DNA of 64,000 bases from Flavobacterium ranwuense (GTDB lineage: Bacteria; Bacteroidota; Bacteroidia; Flavobacteriales; Flavobacteriaceae), in contig NZ_SMLH01000003.1 of the NCBI RefSeq assembly GCF_004349315.1, positions 1 through 64,000 of the forward strand, given 5' to 3'. The stretch's first letter is position 1. Each line of letters begins with the position of its first letter. A model generated the notes under the pieces. That model did no database searches, was not told where the DNA came from, and saw only the letters and a list, made by a program, of their open reading frames with translations. The position numbers were made by a program, and so were the translations under genes. Positions 50,626 to 60,344 of the stretch are shown in pieces.

Positions 50626-53436
50626 ATGAAAAAAATCAACAATTTAGTATTCGGAATCATGCTGTTTCCATTAGCTGCTTTTGCGCAGCAAATGGATTAT
50701 TCAAAAGCAATTCCATTCGATCCAAGTGTAAAAACCGGGAAGCTTGAAAATGGCTTAACCTATTACATCAAGAAAAATGCCAAACCAGAAAAAAAAGTAG
50801 ATCTTAGGCTGGTGGTAAATGCAGGTTCCATCCTTGAGGAGGATGATCAACAAGGATTGGCTCACTTTATGGAGCACATGTGTTTTAATGGTACCAAGCG
50901 TTTTCCTAAAAATCAATTAGTCGATTATTTGCAGAGTATTGGTGTAAAGTTTGGGCAACATTTGAATGCGTATACCAGTTTTGATGAAACAGTTTACTTT
51001 TTACCAATTCCATCTGACAGCCCTGAAAAATTAGAAAAAGGATTTCAAATTATAGAGGATTGGGCTTTTAATACGGTTTTGACACCGGAAGAAATTGATA
51101 AAGAAAGAGGTGTAGTTTTAGAAGAATACAGATTAGGTTTGGGTGCTCAAAAAAGAATGTTGGGGCGCTACATATCTAAAATGATGCATGATTCCCATTA
51201 TGCGAAGCGTTTGCCAATTGGTCAAAAAGAAATTTTAGAAAAATTCAAACACCAATCGTTAATTAATTTCTACAAGGATTGGTATCGTCCAAATTTGATG
51301 AGCGTAATTGTTGTTGGTGATATTGACGTAGCAGAAATGGAGAAGAAAATCATTTCTCATTTTTCAAGTTATAAAAATCCTGCCAAAGAAAAGCCTAGAA
51401 AATTTTACGATGTTCCCAATCACAAGGAAACTTTTGTAGCTGTTGAAAGTGATAAAGAAGCTCCAAGTGCTCAAGTTCAATTGGTTTATAAAGATTATGG
51501 AGCTCCAAAACCAATAGTGAATGTTGGAGATTTTAAAAATTACATCGTTGAGGGATTATTCTCTACGCTTTTAAATGCGCGATTGGATGAACTGACCAAT
51601 TCAGCCACACCTCCATTTACATATGGATATTCGTATTATGGCGGAACTTGGGCCAGAAATAAAAAAGCATATCAGTCTGTGGCTATGTCCCAGGAAGATA
51701 AACAATTAGGCGCCTTAAAAGTATTGGTGACTGAAAATGAAAGAGCTAAGAAATTTGGATTTACTCAAGGTGAGTTAGATCGTTCAAAATCAGAATTTCT
51801 GGCTTCTATCGAAAAGGCATACAACGACAGAGATAAAACGAATTCAGTGAACTTTGTTGGAGAATACCAAGCTAATTTTTTGGAAAAAGACCCAGTTCCC
51901 GGAATCGAATGGACGTATCAAACGATGAAACAATTGATGCCTTTGATTGATTTGAAAGATGTTAACGGTTTAATTAAAGATTATGTAAAAGAAGACAACC
52001 GTGTCATTATTCTTACGGGCCCTGAAAAAGAAGGTTTGAAAAAAGTTACAGAACAAGAAGTTCTGGATGCTTTGAAAATTAATACGGATGATATTAAGCC
52101 TTATGAAGATGCTGCTGTTGCTACAAGTTTAATAAGAAACGAAGTTAAGCCTGGTACTATTGTTAAACTTGAAAGCAATGCTAAAATTGGAACAAAAACT
52201 TTAGTGTTATCAAATGGTGTGAAAGTGACCTATAAGAATACTGATTTCAAAAACGATGAGGTTCTTTTTGAGGCAGTCAGTCTTGGAGGATCTAATTTAT
52301 ATTCTAATGAGGATATGAAAAAAGTTCAATTTGCAAACGGAGCTTTGGCGGAAGCGGGTTTCTCAGGACTAAAATTGAATGATATCAATAAATTCATGAC
52401 GGGTAAAATAGCTAGAGTAAATCCATATATAGGTGGTACTACTGAAGGTCTAAGAGGAAGTGCTACTCCTAAGGATTTAGAATATCTTTTCCAAATGACG
52501 TATGCTTATTTCACTGACTTGAACTATGATCCTGAAGCTTTTGAAGGCTTTAAACAAAAACAGTCCAGTTTCTTTAAGAATATGGCTTCGCAACCACAAA
52601 ACTATTTTCAACAAGAGTTTTATACTTATTTGAACAAAGAAAATCCAAGATTCAACGGAATTATGCCATCAGATAAATCTTGGGCTGAAACAGATTACAA
52701 GTTAGCGTACAATAAGTACAAAGAACGTTTTGCTAATGCGGCTGATTTTGAGTTTTATTTCGTTGGAAACATTGATGATAAAATTATGGAAGCGTATGCC
52801 ATTAAATATTTAGCGTCTTTACCTTCTACTGATAAAAAAGAGAAAACAGTAGATTTAGGATATAGATTGCTAAAAGGGGATTTGAAAAAAGTGGTTAATA
52901 AAGGAACAGATCCTAAAAGTAATGTAACCATTATGTATTATGGAGATGCAAAATATTCTGCTAAAGATGCGATGAGTATGCAAGCATTAGGGGAAGTTTT
53001 GACTATAAAACTAATCGAACAATTACGTGAAAACGAAAGTGGAGTTTATGGTGTTTCTGCAAGAGGAAGCATGAATAAAGTTCCAAATGGATCGTACAGC
53101 TTTACAATAGGTTTCCCATGCGGACCTGATAATGCCGAAAAATTGACAGCTTCTGCTTTAAAAGAACTTCAAAACATTATCGATAAAGGACCAGATGAAA
53201 AAGATGTAGCTAAATTTAAAGAAGGAGAATTAGCTGATTTCAGAAAAGATAGTAAAGAAAACAGATATTGGTTGTCTAATTTCACTAGATCTTACACGAA
53301 TGGAAGCAGCGCTGAAGAAGTCTTGAAATTTGAAGAAACTGTAAATGCAGTAACTGCTAAGGATATTCAAGACATTGCAAAAAAATATCTCACAAAAGAT
53401 AAAGTAATTGGAATGTTGATGCCGGAAAAAAAATAA
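50626..53436 (+). CDS. M16 family zinc metallopeptidase (pitrilysin/PqqL-like)
   Basis: A 936-residue exported metalloprotease with a signal peptide (MKKINNLVFGIMLFPLAAFAQ). The inverted zinc motif HFMEH is at residues 80-84, and the third ligand Glu is in RGVVLEEYRLG, near 166. Two M16 domain pairs follow. The second pair (about 530-930) lacks the motif, as is normal. It probably degrades peptides in the periplasm. It is transcribed alone and followed by a terminator. Confidence 0.93.
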   Translation: MKKINNLVFGIMLFPLAAFAQQMDYSKAIPFDPSVKTGKLENGLTYYIKKNAKPEKKVDLRLVVNAGSILEEDDQQGLAHFMEHMCFNGTKRFPKNQLVDYLQSIGVKFGQHLNAYTSFDETVYFLPIPSDSPEKLEKGFQIIEDWAFNTVLTPEEIDKERGVVLEEYRLGLGAQKRMLGRYISKMMHDSHYAKRLPIGQKEILEKFKHQSLINFYKDWYRPNLMSVIVVGDIDVAEMEKKIISHFSSYKNPAKEKPRKFYDVPNHKETFVAVESDKEAPSAQVQLVYKDYGAPKPIVNVGDFKNYIVEGLFSTLLNARLDELTNSATPPFTYGYSYYGGTWARNKKAYQSVAMSQEDKQLGALKVLVTENERAKKFGFTQGELDRSKSEFLASIEKAYNDRDKTNSVNFVGEYQANFLEKDPVPGIEWTYQTMKQLMPLIDLKDVNGLIKDYVKEDNRVIILTGPEKEGLKKVTEQEVLDALKINTDDIKPYEDAAVATSLIRNEVKPGTIVKLESNAKIGTKTLVLSNGVKVTYKNTDFKNDEVLFEAVSLGGSNLYSNEDMKKVQFANGALAEAGFSGLKLNDINKFMTGKIARVNPYIGGTTEGLRGSATPKDLEYLFQMTYAYFTDLNYDPEAFEGFKQKQSSFFKNMASQPQNYFQQEFYTYLNKENPRFNGIMPSDKSWAETDYKLAYNKYKERFANAADFEFYFVGNIDDKIMEAYAIKYLASLPSTDKKEKTVDLGYRLLKGDLKKVVNKGTDPKSNVTIMYYGDAKYSAKDAMSMQALGEVLTIKLIEQLRENESGVYGVSARGSMNKVPNGSYSFTIGFPCGPDNAEKLTASALKELQNIIDKGPDEKDVAKFKEGELADFRKDSKENRYWLSNFTRSYTNGSSAEEVLKFEETVNAVTAKDIQDIAKKYLTKDKVIGMLMPEKK

Positions 53437-53455
53437 ACCAACTCATTTATAAACT

Positions 53456-53493
53456 AAAAACCTGCTAAAATTAACGTTAGCAGGTTTTTTTTA
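53456..53493. terminator. Terminator between the M16 protease and the methyltransferase (convergent)
   Basis: AAAACCTGCTAA pairs with TTAGCAGGTTTT and is followed by a T-run. The AACCTG/CAGGTT stem resembles the terminators at 4831 and 6978. Confidence 0.9.
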
Positions 53494-53502
53494 TGGTGTT
53501 AA

Positions 53503-54273
53503 TTATTTAAAACAAACCGGAATAATTTCCCCTTTGGCCAAACAATATTTTTCTACTAATTCGGGTGTAATTTTATTAGTGTAATCTTCTTCAATTACTT
53601 TAAAACCGATACTTCGTAATTTGTCAAAATAATCGCGACCATAAATACGAACATGATCGTATTGACCAAAGATTTTAGCGCGTTCTTTTTGATCTGTAAT
53701 GGTATCATCAGCAAAAGTGGTAGCTCTGGATAAATCCTGTGGAATTTGTAAAATAGCCATTCCACCTGGTTTCAAAACTCTGAATAATTCCTGCATCGCT
53801 TTCGTATCATCAGGAATATGTTCCAATACGTGATTGCAAAGAATGATATCATATTGATTGTCTTCGAAGGGTAAATCACAAATGTCCGCTTTTACATCCG
53901 CCAAAGGTGAAAACAAATCGGTCGTGGTGTACTCCAGATTTTTCTGGTTTCGAAACAATTTATAAAAAGCTTGTTCCGGTGCAAAATGCAATACTTTCTT
54001 TTTTGCTACGGAAGTAAAAAAATCAGTTTCTTCATTTAAATACAACCATAATAAACGGTGTCTTTCCAGAGAAAGTGTACTTGGCGAAAGCACATTATTT
54101 CGTTGTGTTCCGTATCCGTAAGGTAAAAACATTTTGAAACTTTTTCCGTCAATAGGATCAGTGAATGTAGCTCCTTTTAATGCAAATGCAAGAACTGGTC
54201 GTGCCACATAACTTAAACGGATAAGTATAGGGCGCGGAATAGTATTGAGTATAAGTTTAAATAGTTTTTTCAT
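53503..54273 (-). CDS. Class I SAM-dependent methyltransferase
   Basis: A 256-residue protein whose middle holds the Methyltransf_11 core: VLHFAPEQAFYKLFRN, YTTTDLFSPLADVKADICDLPFEDNQYDIILCNHVLEHIPDD and RVLKPGGMAILQIP. The glycine-rich motif I is replaced by HFAPEQ, which is seen in several Bacteroidota relatives. The substrate is unknown. Its start overlaps the map stop codon by one base (TAATG), so the two genes are translationally coupled. Confidence 0.88.
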   Translation of the reverse strand: MKKLFKLILNTIPRPILIRLSYVARPVLAFALKGATFTDPIDGKSFKMFLPYGYGTQRNNVLSPSTLSLERHRLLWLYLNEETDFFTSVAKKKVLHFAPEQAFYKLFRNQKNLEYTTTDLFSPLADVKADICDLPFEDNQYDIILCNHVLEHIPDDTKAMQELFRVLKPGGMAILQIPQDLSRATTFADDTITDQKERAKIFGQYDHVRIYGRDYFDKLRSIGFKVIEEDYTNKITPELVEKYCLAKGEIIPVCFK

Positions 54274-55091
54274 TACAGCACTAAAGGTGTTTGTCTAAAC
54301 TCATCTTCTTCATTACTCACAATTCCTAACGCTTTATATATATAGGCAAAAGTCGATAAAATCTCTGGTTTCCCATCGATAATAGCAACATCATGCTCAA
54401 AATGGGCACTTGGTTTTCCATCGGCAGTAAGGATTGTCCAACCGTCTTTGAGTTGTTTTATGTTTCGGGTACCCATATTAATCATAGGTTCGATGGCTAC
54501 AACCATTCCTTCTACAAAAAGTTTCCCTTTTCCTTTTTTACCATAATTAGGCATTTCAGGGTCTTCATGCATTTTTTGTCCTACGCCATGTCCTACTAAT
54601 TCACGAACAACACCATAACCATGCGCTTCAGTATATCTTTGAATTGCATTTCCTACGTCTTCTACGCGATTTCCTAATTTGAATTCGCGGATTCCAACAT
54701 ACAAGGATTCTTTGGTTACCTGCAATAATTTTTTAGTTTCAGGGGAGACTTCACCAATTTCAAAAGAATAGGCATGATCGCCATGGTATCCGTTTTTATA
54801 AGCGCCACAATCTACAGAGATTACATCGCCACTTTTTAAAGGTGTATTGTTTGGGATTCCATGAACCACTTGCGCGTTTGGACTCATACAAAGTGAGTTT
54901 GGAAAACCGTATAATCCAAGAAAACTTGGTTCAGCTCCATGATCACGAATGAATGTTTCGGCTAATTTGTCCAAATATAAAGTGGTAACTCCTTCTTTTA
55001 TTTCAGAAGCAATCATTCCTAATGTTTTTGATACGATCAGCGCACTTTCGCGCATCAATTCTATTTCTTCAAGTGATTTTACAATAATCAT
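54273..55091 (-). CDS. map: Type I methionine aminopeptidase
   Basis: Metalloprotease that removes the starting Met from new proteins. Metal ligands and catalytic residues are in SVDCGAYKNGYHGDHAYSF (two Asp), VGHGVGQKMHEDPEMP (His), VAIEPMIN (Glu) and HFEHDVAI (Glu). QVVHGIPN holds the catalytic His. At 272 residues it is full length. A TACTTTTG box at 55112-55119 is the likely -7 box. The downstream methyltransferase is coupled to it. Confidence 0.95.
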   Translation of the reverse strand: MIIVKSLEEIELMRESALIVSKTLGMIASEIKEGVTTLYLDKLAETFIRDHGAEPSFLGLYGFPNSLCMSPNAQVVHGIPNNTPLKSGDVISVDCGAYKNGYHGDHAYSFEIGEVSPETKKLLQVTKESLYVGIREFKLGNRVEDVGNAIQRYTEAHGYGVVRELVGHGVGQKMHEDPEMPNYGKKGKGKLFVEGMVVAIEPMINMGTRNIKQLKDGWTILTADGKPSAHFEHDVAIIDGKPEILSTFAYIYKALGIVSNEEDEFRQTPLVL

Positions 55092-55135
55092 AATTTCGAA
55101 TTTTCAGTTTGCAAAAGTACAATTTTATAAATTAT

Positions 55136-56524
55136 TTAATCTGGATTAGCCATTATTTTAAAAAGCTCTGAATTTGAAATGTAAAAACGATTCTCTAAAG
55201 CTATCTTTGAAAGCTGCGCACTGACTAAATTATTCTCTCGGGTATTGATTAAAAATAAGGAGCTTTCACCAAAAGAAAATAATCTTTCCTCAGAATTTAA
55301 CATCGTGAGATTGTCTTCTACTAAACCTTTTATTAACTCTTTTTGTCTTAGTAACGATTCAATTTCCATTCTTTGGGCATTGATTTTATTGGTCAATTGT
55401 ACTTTTTCTAAATCCAAAGTAAATTCGGTTTCCTGAACTTTATATTTTGCTAATTTCAAACTTCCGCGTTCTTTTCTTAGAAACAAAGGAAAATAAAAAT
55501 CCAATCCAATTTTGTAATCCTCAAACTGATAATTATCAATATAACTGGGTTCTGATATATATGAATAACCCACATCAATTTTTGGTAAAAGCATGTTGGC
55601 TTTTAATTTCTTTTCCACATTTAGCATATCAATTTTGCTTTGCAAGGCATTTATTTTTGGATGATTGGTGATGGAGAAATTGGTGTTCAACAAATCATTT
55701 GTTTTTAAACTTTCCTGAATCGTGAATTCCAATTGCGTTTCGGGAATCAATTCATCGGATAATTCCAGCGGAATATTGTTTTCCAACCAAAGAAAATTAG
55801 CGAGTTCTAATTTGGCTTTAGCCAATTTAAGCTTAGAATCTTCTAAATTTAAAATGCGGTTTTTTACAATAATGCCCGCTTCAACACTATCAATTGCAGG
55901 TTTGTCTCCTTGTTTGATTAAAGATTGAATTCCCTTGAACCTAATTTGTGCATTACTATTGTATTCTTCATACAATTGTACTTCATTGAAGTTTTTCTTC
56001 CAACTAAAATAAGCAAGAGAAGCATCATATAAAACTGCAATAGCCTGCAATTTTCTTTCGGATTGACTTAATTGTATTTGCATTTTTGCTTTTCGAACAT
56101 CAGCCATTCTTTGATTGATAAACAACCCTTGTCCAAGCGGAACGGTTATTCCTAATGAAGTTAATCCTTGATTTGGAAGTGTGTTTTGGGGATTCAAATA
56201 CACGCCTTCACTATTGTCAAAGCCCGCTTTAATCTCGATTCCATACCAAGTGGGGATTTTAAAACTGCTGTTCAAAATGGAATAATATTCCTTGTCTTTG
56301 AATTGTTTTTTGCTGAAATCGACCTCAATTTTTGGATCAAATCCACCACGGGCGATCATCAAATTAGCTTGTGCTTTATTGATTTCCAAGTTGGCATTCT
56401 TAACGAGTGGATGATATTTTTTTACATAGCCCAGAAACTCGATGTAGGTAAGTTCTTTTGATGTGATTTCTTGAGCAGTTACAGAAAAACCAAAGAATAA
56501 AAGTGCTAAAAATAGTTGTCTCAT
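55136..56524 (-). CDS. TolC-family outer-membrane efflux protein
   Basis: A 462-residue outer-membrane channel protein with a signal peptide (MRQLFLALLFFGFSVTAQ). Two long helical hairpins (about 160-250 and 360-440) are seen in KANLMIARGGFDPKIEVDF and similar stretches, with the TolC duplication. The ATG at 56524 overlaps the HlyD stop codon (TAATG). The longer form from 56596 would add 24 residues ahead of the signal peptide. It is the last gene of the export operon. Confidence 0.88.
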   Translation of the reverse strand: MRQLFLALLFFGFSVTAQEITSKELTYIEFLGYVKKYHPLVKNANLEINKAQANLMIARGGFDPKIEVDFSKKQFKDKEYYSILNSSFKIPTWYGIEIKAGFDNSEGVYLNPQNTLPNQGLTSLGITVPLGQGLFINQRMADVRKAKMQIQLSQSERKLQAIAVLYDASLAYFSWKKNFNEVQLYEEYNSNAQIRFKGIQSLIKQGDKPAIDSVEAGIIVKNRILNLEDSKLKLAKAKLELANFLWLENNIPLELSDELIPETQLEFTIQESLKTNDLLNTNFSITNHPKINALQSKIDMLNVEKKLKANMLLPKIDVGYSYISEPSYIDNYQFEDYKIGLDFYFPLFLRKERGSLKLAKYKVQETEFTLDLEKVQLTNKINAQRMEIESLLRQKELIKGLVEDNLTMLNSEERLFSFGESSLFLINTRENNLVSAQLSKIALENRFYISNSELFKIMANPD

Positions 56525-57870
56525 TATTTCTTTTCTTTTGTGGTTTTGGTCGTTGGTTTGTAATAATTTGGAGGAAATCCGTTTAAAGTTCTCCACAATT
56601 CAAACCAAACTGGGACGTTATCTAACAAAGCAATAGTTTGCGCTCCGGCTCCTATGCTTAATTGTTTAGGCCATTTGTCTTCTTTTTTATCGGGTGCGAT
56701 TAATACTCTGTATTTGCCGTTTTCACTGATGAAGTTTTCAATTGCAACAATTTCACCCCCAAAAGTTCCATAAGACATATCAGGCCATCCTGAAAATACA
56801 ATCGTAGGCCATCCATCAAACCAAACCCGAACTTTTTCTCCTTTGGTTAACAACGGCAGGTCAATTGGGTTTACAAAAGTTTCTACCGCAATATCATATT
56901 CTGAGGGCATTATGGTTGCAATTGGTGTTCCTTCTTTTATGGTTTCCCCAATACCGGATTGTAGCGCCCTGTTGATGTAGCCACTTTGCGATGCTTTAAT
57001 GTAATACATGCCATTACGAATGCTATAATTCGCATATTGGTTTTCGAGTTTGTTAACCTGAGCATCGGTGTCGTATTGACTGCTGAGCGCTGTAAATTTA
57101 TCACTATTGGCTTTTGAAACTTTCTCTGCATATTCCGCGCTTATTCTGTTTATTTCAACTTTGGCATTGATAAACTCGTTTTTGCTGGTTAAATATTTGT
57201 TTTCCTGCGTGATAATTTTTGCTTCTACTTCTTGTAGTTTTAGTCTTTTTTCTTCAATATCAGTAAGTGGTTTTAGCCCTTCTTTATTCAGCTGAACGGA
57301 ACGATTGTATTGTGTATCGGCTATTTTTAGTTGGGTTTTTACGGCAACGAGATCCATACTGTCGCTCTTTATTTTCAAAAGAGATTGTTTGATTTTATTT
57401 TGTGCTTGTTCCAGTTTTAAGACTTTTTCCCTTTCAATGGCTTGAATCTGGCCGGAAAGCGAACTTACTTTTGAACCATAGGATTGTAAAGATTGTTTCT
57501 TAGCATTCATTTGGTTTTTAGTATTTTCCACTAAATTCGGGTCCATGTAATCCTCTTTTATTTCTGAGATAAACAGGATTGTATCGCCTTTATTGACAAA
57601 ATCACCTTCTTGAACGTACCATTTTTCAAGTCTGCCAGAAATCACACTCTGAATAGATTGTGGTCTTTGGTCTGGTTTTAATGTGGTGACACTTCCAGTT
57701 CCTGAAATGTTTTGTGTCCAAGGCAGAAAGAGCGCAACGATACCCACTATTGAAACTCCTGCTATAATTTTATTTAAAATCTTATAATGTGGTCTATTGG
57801 TCAAGTTTCTAACTGTCTCGAAACGATCTAACGGTTGCAGTTTTGTTGTGTTATTAGATATGTTTAGCAT
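56524..57870 (-). CDS. HlyD-family membrane fusion protein
   Basis: A 448-residue periplasmic adaptor. One membrane helix (about 34-52) is followed by a lipoyl/barrel-sandwich half (SGRLEKWYVQEGDFVNKGD) and a long coiled coil (about 120-275, rich in Lys, Gln and Glu). The second lipoyl half is IKASQSGYINRALQSGIGETIKEGTPIATIMP. It links the inner-membrane ABC protein to the TolC channel. It is two bases from the ABC gene stop codon and overlaps the TolC start. Confidence 0.92.
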   Translation of the reverse strand: MLNISNNTTKLQPLDRFETVRNLTNRPHYKILNKIIAGVSIVGIVALFLPWTQNISGTGSVTTLKPDQRPQSIQSVISGRLEKWYVQEGDFVNKGDTILFISEIKEDYMDPNLVENTKNQMNAKKQSLQSYGSKVSSLSGQIQAIEREKVLKLEQAQNKIKQSLLKIKSDSMDLVAVKTQLKIADTQYNRSVQLNKEGLKPLTDIEEKRLKLQEVEAKIITQENKYLTSKNEFINAKVEINRISAEYAEKVSKANSDKFTALSSQYDTDAQVNKLENQYANYSIRNGMYYIKASQSGYINRALQSGIGETIKEGTPIATIMPSEYDIAVETFVNPIDLPLLTKGEKVRVWFDGWPTIVFSGWPDMSYGTFGGEIVAIENFISENGKYRVLIAPDKKEDKWPKQLSIGAGAQTIALLDNVPVWFELWRTLNGFPPNYYKPTTKTTKEKK

Positions 57871-57872
57871 GG

Positions 57873-59534
57873 CTAATTATTTTTTAAATCAAGTTGAATC
57901 GCTCCATTTTGCATAGTGATTCTTCTATTACATTTAGTTTTCCAATACGGATTTTTCGAAGAAACGATAATCGTCCATTTATTTTTTTCTGAAGTGATGA
58001 AATCAATAATTTCATTCGCCACTTTCTCATCCATCATGTCAGTTGGGTCCTCATAAAAAAGTATTTTAGGCTTATGAATGATACTCCTTGCCAACAGCAT
58101 TTTTTGTGCATTGGAAGAGGATAATTGTTTTCCTTCCGGAAAAATGTGTGTCTCCAGTCCTTTTGTTAAAGACTTTACGAATGACGAAAGTTGTACGCCA
58201 TCAATTGCCCATTTTAAATCTTCGGTGCTTACTGATTTGTCATTGAACGTGATGTTATCTGATAGTGTTCCTTCAAATGGCGTTTCGCCTTGAATAATAC
58301 TACCAATTTGTGAGCGGTATTGTTTCAAGTTGATTTTTCTAAAAGTATCATCATTTATGTAAAAAGAACCAGATATAGGTTGCAATAAACCGGATAATAT
58401 TCGGATCAGCGTTGTTTTTCCGGAACCATTTTCACCTTCAATTGCTATTTTTTCTCCTTGTTCAATTTTTAGTGAAATTGTACTCAGTATTTCTTTATCT
58501 GAATCTGGGAATTTAAAAGTAAGATTTTCTGTTTCCAATGAAATATTTGTATAACAGGTATCGCTTTTGAAAGTGGTATCTTCCTCTAATTGTAAGTCGG
58601 TTACTTGTCCAATTTTTTCAATAGAAGTCAATACATCGTAGAATGTTTCCAGTCCAATTATTATTTTTTCTACCGAATTGATGACCAATAAAATAATAAT
58701 TTCTGCAGCCACAAATTGCCCGATATTCATTTGCTGTGATAATACTAAAAATCCTCCTATCGATAATAAACTCGCAGTTATTATGATTTTAAAAATAATT
58801 AATTGGCTGAATTGTCTTTGGATAACTTTAAAGTGTTTTTCCCGATAATTCAAATAATCACCAACCAGATTATTGTTTTTTTGCAAGCCATAATTATAGT
58901 TAAGGTCATTTTTGAAACTGAAATTATTTCGGGCCATTTCTTGTAACCAGCTGGCCACTTTATATTTGAATTTGGATTCTTTTAAGCTGGTTTCCAGTCC
59001 TGATTTATAAGAAAATCGGAAGATAAAGTACAAAAGAAAAAACAGTAAAACTCCAAATATAATAAAGTAAGGATGGTACAAAGACAGTAAAATTACTCCG
59101 AAAACGATTTGTAATAGTGCTGCCGAAAAATCGATTAATAGCTTCGAAGTTCCTTTTTGGATGGTCATCGTGTCAAAAAAACGATTGGCTAATTCCGGTG
59201 GATAAGAATTGTATAGTTGATCCGTTTTTATTTTTGGCAAGCGAGCCGCAAATTCAAAAGAGGAACGAACAAATATTTTTTGTTGTAAATTTTCGGTGAT
59301 GCGGAGTTGCATTAAAGACAAAACTCCAACTAATGCGACACCAAAAACTACTAAAATAATTAAAACTATCCAAGAAGCGCTGACCCTTCCGGATTGTATA
59401 AAGTTTGTGATTGCTTGAATTCCCAGCGGTAAAGACAAGCTTATTAATCCGGCAAAAATGGCATAAAAAAATATTTGATAAACATCTTTTTTATCTAATT
59501 CGAGTAAGTTGTAAAAACGTTTTAATGGAGTCAT
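57873..59534 (-). CDS. ABC transporter, fused permease-ATPase, with altered ATPase motifs
   Basis: A 553-residue half-transporter like type I secretion exporters but without a peptidase domain. Six membrane helices span about 15-300. In the ATPase part Walker A is normal (GENGSGKT, about 363-370), and so is the Q loop (IIQGETPFEGTLSDNI). The signature reads QLSSSNAQK rather than LSGGQ. Walker B is ILFYEDPTD, with Glu-Asp in place of Asp-Glu. The H-loop is IIVSSKNPYW, with no His. ATP hydrolysis may be weak or use other residues. It is coupled to hlyD and tolC. The cargo is unknown. Confidence 0.85.
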   Translation of the reverse strand: MTPLKRFYNLLELDKKDVYQIFFYAIFAGLISLSLPLGIQAITNFIQSGRVSASWIVLIILVVFGVALVGVLSLMQLRITENLQQKIFVRSSFEFAARLPKIKTDQLYNSYPPELANRFFDTMTIQKGTSKLLIDFSAALLQIVFGVILLSLYHPYFIIFGVLLFFLLYFIFRFSYKSGLETSLKESKFKYKVASWLQEMARNNFSFKNDLNYNYGLQKNNNLVGDYLNYREKHFKVIQRQFSQLIIFKIIITASLLSIGGFLVLSQQMNIGQFVAAEIIILLVINSVEKIIIGLETFYDVLTSIEKIGQVTDLQLEEDTTFKSDTCYTNISLETENLTFKFPDSDKEILSTISLKIEQGEKIAIEGENGSGKTTLIRILSGLLQPISGSFYINDDTFRKINLKQYRSQIGSIIQGETPFEGTLSDNITFNDKSVSTEDLKWAIDGVQLSSFVKSLTKGLETHIFPEGKQLSSSNAQKMLLARSIIHKPKILFYEDPTDMMDEKVANEIIDFITSEKNKWTIIVSSKNPYWKTKCNRRITMQNGAIQLDLKNN

Positions 59535-59549
59535 AGCAGTTTTTTTAGT

Positions 59550-60221
59550 TTATCGGAGGACATTTTTGGCTAGATTTAGATAAAATTCAGTGGTACTCAC
59601 GGATTCATTACAATCGGTAATCGTTTTTAAATGCTCCGTTAGAAAATGCTGATGCAAACTTCCCTCAACAATAGTAGAAACTAGTGATTTGGGAAAAGGA
59701 TATTCTGGATTAACCTCTTTTACAATGCCTACAATTCGATTAATTACCCTTTTGTAAATCAGAAAAAAACCTTCCTTGTTTTCTTGATCTACTTCTTTCG
59801 TTTGTACTGTTTTTGTGAATTCAGCAATAATAATTTTGTTCAAAATAAATTCATTGATGTGCTCTGTGTTAGCGTTATCAGTAATTTTTTCAGTAACGAT
59901 AGTTATTGCTTTGTTGAGCTTTTCCTTTGGATCCACAATATTTGTCGTAGCAAAAACCAGTTTATATTCCATCCAGCTCCAGTACCAAGAGGATAAGTAA
60001 ACCAATAATTTATGTTTGTTTTCAAAGTAACGATAAATGGAACTTTCATTGGAGCCAATTTTTTCTCCTAACTTTTTGAATGTAAAATTATCAAACCCAA
60101 TTTCGTCTATCAAAAGGATACTTTTTTCTACAATTTTTTTACCCAAAGGGGACGTTTCTGGATCCTTGACATAGATTTTTTCGTTGACTTTTATCTTTAA
60201 ATTTGATAGTATAGTATTCAT
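59550..60221 (-). CDS. TetR/AcrR-family transcriptional regulator
   Basis: A 223-residue regulator. The N-terminal helix-turn-helix (about 28-74) is IVEKSILLIDEIGFDNFTFKKLGEKIGSNESSIYRYFENKHKLLVYL. The C-terminal part, with no clear ligand, has a Trp-rich stretch (WYWSWMEYKL). It heads the operon 15 bases ahead of the ABC gene, so it probably controls the export genes and itself. An operator candidate overlaps its promoter (60203-60262). Confidence 0.9.
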   Translation of the reverse strand: MNTILSNLKIKVNEKIYVKDPETSPLGKKIVEKSILLIDEIGFDNFTFKKLGEKIGSNESSIYRYFENKHKLLVYLSSWYWSWMEYKLVFATTNIVDPKEKLNKAITIVTEKITDNANTEHINEFILNKIIIAEFTKTVQTKEVDQENKEGFFLIYKRVINRIVGIVKEVNPEYPFPKSLVSTIVEGSLHQHFLTEHLKTITDCNESVSTTEFYLNLAKNVLR

Positions 60222-60262
60222 GATCGATAATATTTATGCAAATATAATAGTATTACTATCAA
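60203..60262 (-). promoter_or_regulatory. tetR-operon promoter with inverted TTGATAGTA/TACTATCAA operator candidate
   Basis: On the minus strand TTATTG (60259-60264) and TATATTTG (60238-60245) look like a -33/-7 pair. ATAGTA-T-TACTAT at 60247-60259 is a perfect palindrome between the two boxes. In addition, TTGATAGTA (60203-60211) and TACTATCAA (60254-60262) are inverted to each other. One of these could be the TetR-binding site. Confidence 0.55.
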
Positions 60263-60287
60263 TAACGAGATTTTAACTTTTATTTAT

Positions 60288-60317
60288 AAAAAAAGCTACT
60301 CGTATGGAGTAGCTTTT
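60288..60317 (-). terminator. gpmI terminator
   Basis: AAAAAGCTACTC and GAGTAGCTTTT form the stem, with seven T following on the minus strand, 27 bases past the stop codon. Confidence 0.85.
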
Positions 60318-60344
60318 AATTCAAATATTGGCAGTTTATTTTGT

